The notes under the pieces: model-generated | Databases searched by the model: none | Seen by the model: only the letters and a program-made list of their open reading frames with translations | Told to the model about the DNA's origin: nothing | Assembly: GCA_029266795.1 (NCBI GenBank) | Contig: JAQSWE010000080.1 | Span: forward strand, 1-15,714 | DNA from: Alphaproteobacteria bacterium | GTDB lineage: Bacteria; Pseudomonadota; Alphaproteobacteria; Micavibrionales; UBA2020 | Length of the DNA: 15,714 nt | Direction of reading: 5' to 3' | Made by a program: the position numbers and the translations under genes | Shown: piece by piece, positions 6,995 through 13,285 of the stretch | Position numbering within the stretch: the stretch's first letter is position 1 | Layout of the letters: the number at the start of each line of letters is the position of its first letter

Positions 6995-7680
6995 TACTCG
7001 TCGCCGCCGCGCGGGCAGAGCCTGCTTTCCATGAGGTATTGCTGCCGCGTGTCGATCATTTGCTGGCGCACAAAACGAATTTTCTGGAACTCGTCGATTT
7101 GACGCTCCAGCGTCGCGCGGACGGCATCGACCAATATGCCCTTGGCCTTCTCGATGCTGGTGTGCGGCATCGGGCCGATCTGGGTCAATTTCCTTACGGA
7201 TTCTTCCACCGACTTGCGTATTCCCGGCAGGAATTCATTGAAGGCGATGATATCGGTGTTCACATGGCGCATTTCGTGGTCGAGGATGGACTTGTAGCGG
7301 CAGCTGCCGGGTTTGTGTTCGCTGGCAACCATCACGCGCGGCGCGTATTCGATGGTGATGCGTACGGCGATGGGGTAAATGCAGACGCGGTCGCGGCCAA
7401 CCTCGGAAAGTTCAAAAGTCACAAGATACTGGGGCGCCAGCTGCGACAGGTGGAGGCCGCCGACGGTAAAGATTTCGTTTTGGCTGCGCGCAAAGGTCGT
7501 GCTGGTCTGGTAATGACTCAGCTCCGCGCTGCTCTTGTCATTGGTGATGGCAGGGGGCGTATTGATGAAAGCCAATTCCACGCCCTGAATGGGGGGCTGC
7601 GCCGGACATTGCGCGGCGGCAGTGCCCGAAACGAAGATAAGGGCCGCCAGTGCAACCGCTTTCAGGGCAGCCCCGTTCAT
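6994..7680 (-). CDS. Putative secreted HEXXH metalloprotein (HEMRH paralogue)
   Basis: This 228-aa protein has a convincing signal peptide: a hydrophobic core at about residues 7-20 and an SGTAAAQ cleavage context near residue 23. The mature part has a possible zinc motif, H135-E-M-R-H139, followed by V140 and D143. C100 and C127 bracket a predicted beta-strand stretch, R128 follows C127, and C222 lies near the end. C100-C127-H135 is spaced exactly as C93-C120-H128 in the next gene, and both share ID-x4-Y-x6-C at the C-terminus. A distant link to the DUF922/COG5661 predicted secreted proteases is possible but unproven. Export to the periplasm and disulfide formation are inferred. The ATG overlaps the COQ9 stop as ATGA, so it lies in one operon with COQ9. 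Substrate and activity are unknown. Confidence 0.72.
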   Translation of the reverse strand: MNGAALKAVALAALIFVSGTAAAQCPAQPPIQGVELAFINTPPAITNDKSSAELSHYQTSTTFARSQNEIFTVGGLHLSQLAPQYLVTFELSEVGRDRVCIYPIAVRITIEYAPRVMVASEHKPGSCRYKSILDHEMRHVNTDIIAFNEFLPGIRKSVEESVRKLTQIGPMPHTSIEKAKGILVDAVRATLERQIDEFQKIRFVRQQMIDTRQQYLMESRLCPRGGDE

Positions 7681-8330
7681 TTGCCCGGCCGCGCGGCGGC
7701 TTTTTTGACTTTCTCCTTCGCCGTACCGGCCGCCGACTTCAGCTTGCCGATCGCGCCGCCGATCTTCATCACATCGTCGATGCGGCGGCCAAGGAAGGTC
7801 CAGGTTTTTTCATGCCCGTCGGACTTGTCGTTCAGCCAGTAAAGCGCGGTCGAGGACTGCACGCCGGACAGCAGCAGGCGCTTGGTGTAATGGTTATAAT
7901 CGGTCGAGGTATCGCCGCAGGCGCGCCACATGGTGTCGGCAGTGCGCCAGACCATTTTCGGCAGCAGCAGGTTGCGGGGCGGCAGGGCAAGATAGGCGAG
8001 CGCCGAGGACAGTGCCTGTTTATGCGGTGTCAGGTTTTCGAGCCGCGTGCGCACGCAGAAGGCGACGCGGTCGCGGATGCGCATCTCCGCCAGCTTCTTC
8101 GTGTTCAGTTTTTCCAGCATGCGCGCATCCGCCCATTCGCCGAAATATTCGGCAAGCGATGTCGGGCCTTTCGGGAAGGCTTCCTCCATCTGGTCTTCAT
8201 CCAGTTTCAGCTTCTTCGCGGCGCGGGCCAGCAATTCATCCGTCCAGCCGTCGAAGGCCACATCGGGCAGCACCGCCTCGAAAATCCGGCGGCGCAGGTC
8301 GGGAGAGGCTTTCGCGGTTTTTTTGGCCAT
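7677..8330 (-). CDS. COQ9-family protein, ubiquinone biosynthesis accessory
   Basis: COQ9 in mitochondria is a lipid-binding TetR-like-fold protein that assists COQ7 hydroxylation in ubiquinone synthesis. Bacterial members occur in alphaproteobacteria. The 217-aa product carries the family's C-terminal signature: MWRACGDTSTDYNHYTKR at 134-151, LYWLNDKSDGHEKTWTFL at 163-180, then RRIDDVMKI at 182-190. The N-terminal part (about 10-100) is helical, starting DLRRRIFEAVLPDVAFDGWT. The frame is open to an ATG at 8420, but those 30 extra residues are uncharacteristic and would start inside the -35 box of the candidate promoter. The ATG at 8330 has AGGA 8 nt upstream (8342-8339). The tail after 195 is lysine/alanine rich. 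It is the first gene of an overlapping operon with the two HEXRH genes. Confidence 0.87.
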   Translation of the reverse strand: MAKKTAKASPDLRRRIFEAVLPDVAFDGWTDELLARAAKKLKLDEDQMEEAFPKGPTSLAEYFGEWADARMLEKLNTKKLAEMRIRDRVAFCVRTRLENLTPHKQALSSALAYLALPPRNLLLPKMVWRTADTMWRACGDTSTDYNHYTKRLLLSGVQSSTALYWLNDKSDGHEKTWTFLGRRIDDVMKIGGAIGKLKSAAGTAKEKVKKAAARPGK

Positions 8331-8390
8331 GGCGGTTGTCCTGTCTTCAAGAGGCAATTGCCCTATCAATCTAGACCCGTTCAGGGGGGA

Positions 8391-8420
8391 ATTAAAGCGC
8401 GCCCGCGATGATTCTGACAA
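8391..8420 (-). promoter_or_regulatory. Candidate sigma70-type promoter of the COQ9 operon
   Basis: Read on the minus strand, TTGTCA (8420-8415, 5 of 6 to consensus) and TTTAAT (8396-8391, 5 of 6) are 18 nt apart. Transcription would start near 8384, leaving a leader of about 54 nt to the COQ9 ATG at 8330. It lies back to back with the candidate promoter of the cyclase gene. The call is by motif match only. Confidence 0.45.
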
Positions 8421-8436
8421 GAAAAACAGGAGACAG

Positions 8437-8465
8437 TTGGAATTGCGGCTGAACGCTGTTACTTT
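8437..8465 (+). promoter_or_regulatory. Candidate promoter of the PAS-GGDEF gene
   Basis: TTGGAA (8437-8442, 4 of 6) and TACTTT (8460-8465, 3 of 6) are separated by 17 nt, with the -10 ending 36 nt before the ATG at 8502. The match is modest. The interval 8331-8501 has to hold promoters for two divergent genes, and this is the best plus-strand candidate I see. Confidence 0.25.
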
Positions 8466-8501
8466 AACGATTGAAAAAGAAGCAGGAAATCCAAAGACAC
8501 C

Positions 8502-9416
8502 ATGCTGTTCAGCGGTAAAAAGAACAAAATCGGCCAGTTATGCGCGGAAATCGTCACGCAGTCCGATGACGCCGTGGTGATCGTCGACAGCACCCACCGC
8601 ATCGTGCTGTTCAACCACGGGGCCGAGCTGATGTTCGGCTATCCCGAAAAGGAAACCCGCGGCGAGCGCCTCGACCTGCTGATGCCGGAGCGTTTCCAGC
8701 TGCAGAACGAGGCGATCCTCGAAGAAATCGGCGCGGAAACCAGCGGAAAAATCTCGCAGCAGCGCCGCACGCGCCAGCTGCACTGCCGCCGCAAGGACGG
8801 CAACGAATTCACCGCCAGCGCGCAAATCCTGCGCCTGCAGCATGCGGGGGCGATTTATTACGCCGCCATCTTCCGCGATATCAGCCAGAGCAAGAAGACC
8901 GAAGAAGAACTGCTGCGTCTCGCCGCGACCGACCCGCTGACGGGCGCCTATAACCGCCGCGAATTTTCGCTGATGGTCGAGCGGGAGGCGTTGCGCTCCC
9001 ACCGTTACCACCACGCGCTGTCGCTCATCATGTTCGACCTCGATTTGTTCAAAAAGCTGAACGACAGCTATGGGCATACGGCGGGGGACAAGGCGCTGCA
9101 GCGCTTTACCACCCTCTGCACCAATACTTTACGAAATGTCGATATGTTTGGTCGTTGGGGCGGCGAGGAATTTGTGGCACTGCTGCCGGAGACGGATATC
9201 GAGGGTGCCAGCATCATCGCTGAACGCTTACGTAAAATTGTTGGCGAAAGCGTGCTGACCTATAACGAACATAAAATCAGCTTCACTGTCTCGATCGGCA
9301 TCGCGCAGTTCAAGGACGGCGAAACGACGATCGAAGGCCCCTTGAGCCGTGCCGACAGTGCGGTTTACGACGCCAAAAAAGCCGGCCGCAACCGCATTTC
9401 GGCCTTCCGCAACTAA
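8502..9416 (+). CDS. PAS-GGDEF protein, probable diguanylate cyclase
   Basis: The likely reaction is 2 GTP to cyclic di-GMP. The 304-aa product has an N-terminal PAS domain at about residues 12-130 (VVIVDSTHRIVLFNHGAELMF, FGYPEKETRGE, ending YYAAIFRDIS), then a GGDEF domain from about 138 to 300. DPLTGAYNRREF starts at D144, the active-site motif is G220-G-E-E-F224, and the RxxD inhibitory site R211-N-V-D214 lies five residues before it. Both catalytic and product-feedback elements are therefore intact. There is no membrane segment or signal peptide, so it should be cytosolic and sense something through PAS. The start is weakly supported: AAAG sits 5 nt upstream and AGGA 14 nt upstream. Its 3' end abuts or overlaps the M3 peptidase gene that follows, which suggests co-transcription. 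Confidence 0.9.
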   Translation: MLFSGKKNKIGQLCAEIVTQSDDAVVIVDSTHRIVLFNHGAELMFGYPEKETRGERLDLLMPERFQLQNEAILEEIGAETSGKISQQRRTRQLHCRRKDGNEFTASAQILRLQHAGAIYYAAIFRDISQSKKTEEELLRLAATDPLTGAYNRREFSLMVEREALRSHRYHHALSLIMFDLDLFKKLNDSYGHTAGDKALQRFTTLCTNTLRNVDMFGRWGGEEFVALLPETDIEGASIIAERLRKIVGESVLTYNEHKISFTVSIGIAQFKDGETTIEGPLSRADSAVYDAKKAGRNRISAFRN

Positions 9417-11304
9417 ATTTCAAACTGTTGCGCCGCAATATTCCCTACTGAAATCAGTATTTTTCGAAGCCGACACCGCGAAATTCGCCGCGAAATTCTC
9501 CGGCAAGGTCGCCAAACTTTCGGGCAGCAACCTCGGCGATGCCATTGAGGAATTCGAGAAAATTTCCGAATCCGTCGCGCGCGTCGCGACCTATATCGAT
9601 CTCACCCGTTCCATCGACAATGAACAGAGCGCCTGGGCGCAGGATGCCTCCGACCGGCTGCGCAAATCGTCGGAAACGCTGCTGTTCTTCACGCTGGAAA
9701 TCAACAAGATCAAGGAAGCCGACCTGCTGCAGAAAATTGCGGCACCGAAACTCGCCAGCTATGCGCCGTGGATCGGCCGTGTGCGCTCCATGCGCGAACA
9801 CCAGCTGTCGGACGCGGTCGAGAAATACCAGCACCAGATGCAGCCGGTCGCCGAAGAAGCCTGGCAGCGGCTGTATAACCAGCTGATGATTGATTTGCGC
9901 ATCACCGTGCGCGGTAAAGAGATGACCGAGGCCGAGGCGGTCAACATCATCGATACCTCGACCGATGCGAAGCTGCGCCGCGAAGCCTATGCGGCGTTTG
10001 GCCGCGAGCTGGGCGAAAACAAGAAGGCCTTTGCGCTGATCACCAATACGCTCGCCGACCTGAAGGCGGTCGATGACCGCTGGCGCAATTTCGAGAAGCC
10101 TGAATCACGTCAGCATCTCGAAAACCAGATCGATCAGGAAACCGTCGATGCGCTGCTGAAGGCCGTCCGCGACAATTACGCGAAGACGTCGCACCGTTAT
10201 TACGCATGGAAAGCAAAAAAATCGGGCGTCGCACGCCTGCATCCCGCCGACCGCAACGCGCCGCTGCCCGGCGAATCCGCCACGCGCTACAGCTGGGAAG
10301 AGGCCAAGGAAATCGTGCTGGCGGGTTTTGCCAAGATATCGCCGGAAATGGAAAAGATCGGCCGCGAATTTTTCGACAAGGGCTGGATCGATGCCGAACC
10401 CCGCGCGGGCAAGGACAGCGGCGGTTACGCGCATCCGGCGGTGCCGTCAGCGCATCCCTATATCCTTCTCAATTTCTTCGGCTCCGCCGCCGATGTCATG
10501 ACGCTCGCGCATGAGCTTGGCCACGGTATCCATCAGGTGATGGCGTCTCGCCAAGGCTTTTTGAAATCCGATACGCCGCTAACCCTCGCCGAAACGGCCA
10601 GCGTCTTTGGCGAAATGATCGTGTTCCGCGAACTCCTGAGCCGTGAAGACGATCTCGTCGCGCGCCGCAACATGGTCGCGCAAAAAGTCGAGGACATGCT
10701 GAACACCGTCAACCGTCAGGCGGCATTCTTCACCTTCGAGCAAAAGCTGCATGAGGAGCGCCGCGAGAAGGGCGAATTGTCGCCCGAGCGCATATCGGAT
10801 ATCTGGCAGCAGACGCAGAAAGACAGCCTCGGCCCCGCCGTCAACCTCGACATCGCGGGCGCAGAAAATTTCTGGATGTATGTGCCGCATTTCATCCATA
10901 CGCCGTTCTATGTCTACGCCTATTCCTTCGGCGACTGCATGGTGAACGCGCTCTATGACGAATATACAAAAGCGCCGAACAAGCAGGAATTCGTCGAAAA
11001 ATACGAAGACATGCTGAAAGCGGGCGGCACGCGCCGGCACGAAGTCGCGCTGGCCGAATTCGGGTTCGACACCACCGACCCGCAATTCTGGAAGAAAGGC
11101 CTCGCCGTCATCGAGCGTTATATCGACGAGGTCGAACAGCTCGACCGCCGCATCGAGGCAATCCACAAGACGCATCAGGATTTCAAGAATGCGGCGGGCG
11201 AAGTCTCCGACCTGAAGCGCGCCGTGAACGACGACAAGCCCCATGCCGTCGACCCGCCATCGAACAAACATGCCCGCAAGGGGCCGAAAATGGGGGGCGG
11301 ATGA
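9349..11304 (+). CDS. Oligoendopeptidase F-like peptidase (M3 family), atypical N-terminus
   Basis: This is a zinc metallopeptidase of the M3/oligoendopeptidase F type, which cleaves peptides of limited length in the cytoplasm. Numbered from GTG 9349 (651 aa), the zinc motif is H388-E-L-G-H392 followed by GIHQ, with the third ligand E415 in LAETASVFGEM. Downstream are typical FFTFEQKLHEE, DIWQQTQKDSLGP and PFYVYAYSFGDCMVNALY stretches. The N-terminus is odd. The conserved part begins near VFFEADTAKFAAKF, just after the cyclase stop at 9416. The usual WDLxxLY segment is absent, and no in-frame ATG, GTG or TTG occurs between 9417 and about 9780. The only usual starts, GTG 9349 or 9358, lie inside the cyclase gene; CTG 9448 is another option. 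The start is therefore uncertain. The stop overlaps the next paralogue as ATGA. Confidence 0.85.
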   Translation: MPTVRFTTPKKPAATAFRPSATKFQTVAPQYSLLKSVFFEADTAKFAAKFSGKVAKLSGSNLGDAIEEFEKISESVARVATYIDLTRSIDNEQSAWAQDASDRLRKSSETLLFFTLEINKIKEADLLQKIAAPKLASYAPWIGRVRSMREHQLSDAVEKYQHQMQPVAEEAWQRLYNQLMIDLRITVRGKEMTEAEAVNIIDTSTDAKLRREAYAAFGRELGENKKAFALITNTLADLKAVDDRWRNFEKPESRQHLENQIDQETVDALLKAVRDNYAKTSHRYYAWKAKKSGVARLHPADRNAPLPGESATRYSWEEAKEIVLAGFAKISPEMEKIGREFFDKGWIDAEPRAGKDSGGYAHPAVPSAHPYILLNFFGSAADVMTLAHELGHGIHQVMASRQGFLKSDTPLTLAETASVFGEMIVFRELLSREDDLVARRNMVAQKVEDMLNTVNRQAAFFTFEQKLHEERREKGELSPERISDIWQQTQKDSLGPAVNLDIAGAENFWMYVPHFIHTPFYVYAYSFGDCMVNALYDEYTKAPNKQEFVEKYEDMLKAGGTRRHEVALAEFGFDTTDPQFWKKGLAVIERYIDEVEQLDRRIEAIHKTHQDFKNAAGEVSDLKRAVNDDKPHAVDPPSNKHARKGPKMGGG

Positions 11305-13238
11305 AAAAGCACCTCCGCGAGGATTTCTCCCGCGCGCGCAAGCCCAGCCCGCAGCCGTCGCGCAGCTTCAACGCCGCCGCCGATCCTGTGCCTGCGGGCA
11401 ACGACAACCTGCCGCGATGGGATTTGACGCAGCTTTACGCGGGCTTGAACTCGCCTGAGCTGCAGGCCGACAAGGACGCGCTGGAAACCCGCGCCAAGAA
11501 ATTCTACGACGAATATAATTCCACCATCGCCTACCTCACCGGCCCGCAGCTGGGCGAGGCGATTGCCGAATACGAAGCGCTGGAAAACATGCGCACGAAA
11601 ATCTCCTGCTATGTCGGCCTGCTGGAGGCGGATAACCTCAACAACTTCTCGAAAACGGAATCCATCAAGAAATGGATGGGCGAAGTCGGGGAAAACACCG
11701 GCTTCTTCGAGGCCGAGTTGCTGGACATGAAAGAGCGCGATTTGATGACCAAGCTCGGCGCGCCCGATTTGGCAGTCTATGCGCCATGGATCGCGCGCGT
11801 GCGCGGCAGCCGCAGCGAGCTGATCGACGGCGAGGTTTCCGCCCTGAGCGCGGAATACGCGGCATCCAACAGCGAAGCATGGCGCAGGCTCTACCACGAA
11901 ACGCTGAACGGCATGCGCGTTGAGGTCGGCGGTAAAAAAATCTCCATCGACGAAGCGCATGAACTCTTCGGCACGAAGGGCTACGAGACGATCGAGGAAC
12001 GCGAAGCCCTGCGCGCGAAACTCGGCGATGCGCTGGAGGCGGGGTCGAAGCGCATGGCGCTGATCTACAACACCCTGATGCGCGACACGCTGAACTATAC
12101 CGAACTCAACAAATATTCCCGCCCCGACGAAGAAGAAAACCGCGGCAACCTGCTGTCGCCGGAAATCGTCGATACCATGACCGCGACTGTGAAGGCGAAT
12201 TATTCAAAACTGTCGCACCGTTTTTACGGCTGGAAAGCCGAACAGCACGGCGTCGAGGTCATGCCCCGCGCGCAACTGGGCATGCCGCTGCCGAAAGCGC
12301 CGAAGAAAGAAGCCGAATACAGCTTCGACGACGCCCGCCGCACCATTCTGCGCGCCTTCAAAAAGTTTTCACCGAAATTCGCGCGCATCGCGCAGAAATT
12401 CTTCGACCAGAACCGCATCGACGCGCAACCGCGCCCCGATAAAGAAACCGGCGCCTTCGCCATGCCGACCGGCCCTGAAAATTCGCCCTTCGTCTTCATG
12501 AGCTATACCGGCGACCGCGATTCACTGGTGACGCTCGGGCATGAGCTTGGCCATGGCGTGCATCAGGTGCTGGCGGAACAGGCGCGCGGCTTGTTCCTGT
12601 CCGAAATGTCCACCGCCGTCTCCGAAACCGCCAGCATATTCGCCGAAATGCTGGTGTTTGAAGAAATGCTAGCGAAGGAAAAAGACCCCGCCCGCCGCAA
12701 GGACCTGCTGAAGGACAAGGTCGAGGGCATGATCCTCAATTCCATGCAGCAATTGTCCTACTACGATTTCGAGCGCAAGGCGCATGAGGCGCGCAAAAAG
12801 GGCGAGCTGTCGGTCGAGGATATTTCCGACATCTGGATCCAGACGCAAAAAGAATATTTCGGCCCGGCCGTCGAAACCGACAAATACGACCGTTACTACT
12901 GGATGGTCATCCCGCATTTCTACGACACGCCGTTCTACGTCTACTCCTATTCCTTCGCGCAGAACATGGTGAGCGGGTTGTATCAGGCGTACAAGGCCGC
13001 CGAGAAAGAAGGGCCGGAGGCGAAGCAGGAATTCGTCGACAATTATATCGAGCTGCTGGAGACGGGCATCACGCGCAACCTGTATGAAATGACGCAGCCC
13101 TTCGACCTCGACCCCGAAACGCCGGAATTCTGGCAGAAGGGCTTGTCGCTGATCGACAAATACCTGAACGAGCTGGAAAAAATTGATGATGCGCCCGCCG
13201 CGAAACCGGCCAAGGGCGCGAAACCCGCTTCTCCATAA
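11301..13238 (+). CDS. Oligoendopeptidase F-like peptidase (M3 family), complete paralogue
   Basis: This is a cytoplasmic M3-family zinc peptidase of 645 aa and the tandem paralogue of the preceding gene. Here the N-terminus is complete, with LPRWDLTQLYAGLNSPEL near residues 38-55. The catalytic motif is H414-E-L-G-H418 in LGHELGHGVHQV, with the third zinc ligand E442 in VSETASIFAEM. Conserved blocks shared with the paralogue include YAPWIARVR, WRRLY, SHRFYGWKAE, DIWIQTQKEYFGPAV and PHFYDTPFYVYSYSF. The first 37 residues are basic and variable, and the C-terminus ends in an alanine/lysine/proline tail. There is no signal peptide. Its ATG overlaps the previous stop as ATGA, so the two peptidases are probably made together. 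Peptide turnover or signal-peptide clearance is a plausible role, inferred from the family. Confidence 0.92.
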   Translation: MKKHLREDFSRARKPSPQPSRSFNAAADPVPAGNDNLPRWDLTQLYAGLNSPELQADKDALETRAKKFYDEYNSTIAYLTGPQLGEAIAEYEALENMRTKISCYVGLLEADNLNNFSKTESIKKWMGEVGENTGFFEAELLDMKERDLMTKLGAPDLAVYAPWIARVRGSRSELIDGEVSALSAEYAASNSEAWRRLYHETLNGMRVEVGGKKISIDEAHELFGTKGYETIEEREALRAKLGDALEAGSKRMALIYNTLMRDTLNYTELNKYSRPDEEENRGNLLSPEIVDTMTATVKANYSKLSHRFYGWKAEQHGVEVMPRAQLGMPLPKAPKKEAEYSFDDARRTILRAFKKFSPKFARIAQKFFDQNRIDAQPRPDKETGAFAMPTGPENSPFVFMSYTGDRDSLVTLGHELGHGVHQVLAEQARGLFLSEMSTAVSETASIFAEMLVFEEMLAKEKDPARRKDLLKDKVEGMILNSMQQLSYYDFERKAHEARKKGELSVEDISDIWIQTQKEYFGPAVETDKYDRYYWMVIPHFYDTPFYVYSYSFAQNMVSGLYQAYKAAEKEGPEAKQEFVDNYIELLETGITRNLYEMTQPFDLDPETPEFWQKGLSLIDKYLNELEKIDDAPAAKPAKGAKPASP

Positions 13239-13247
13239 TATAAAATT

Positions 13248-13276
13248 TTCTCGACTTTTCGGGGTCGTGCTATCAT
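13248..13276 (+). promoter_or_regulatory. Weak promoter candidate for the ABC1-family kinase gene
   Basis: TATCAT at 13271-13276 matches the -10 consensus in 5 of 6 positions. The best partner, TTCTCG at 13248-13253 with 17 nt spacing, matches only 3 of 6. Transcription would begin about 13283, within a few bases of the ATG at 13286. The 47-nt gap holds no Shine-Dalgarno-like sequence, so if this promoter is real the mRNA would be nearly leaderless. Confidence 0.25.
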
Positions 13277-13285
13277 CTTCTTGTC

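Noticed and set aside
6224..8411. Three long plus-strand open frames (6224-7102, 7039-7842, 7650-8411)
   Set aside because: They lie opposite the COQ9 and HEXRH genes, which have signal peptides, motifs and coupled starts. The plus-strand translations show no domain and the typical composition of GC-rich antisense frames.
8331..8420. N-terminal extension of the COQ9-family protein from ATG 8420
   Set aside because: It would place the start codon inside the -35 hexamer. The ATG at 8330 has a spaced AGGA and a family-like beginning.
10579..11271. A 230-codon minus-strand open frame, and 11175-11960 (261 codons)
   Set aside because: Both are antisense to the conserved M3 peptidase coding sequence and contain no recognisable domain.
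13252..13267. CGAC/GTCG stem downstream of the second peptidase as a terminator
   Set aside because: The stem has only four base pairs and is not followed by a T-run.
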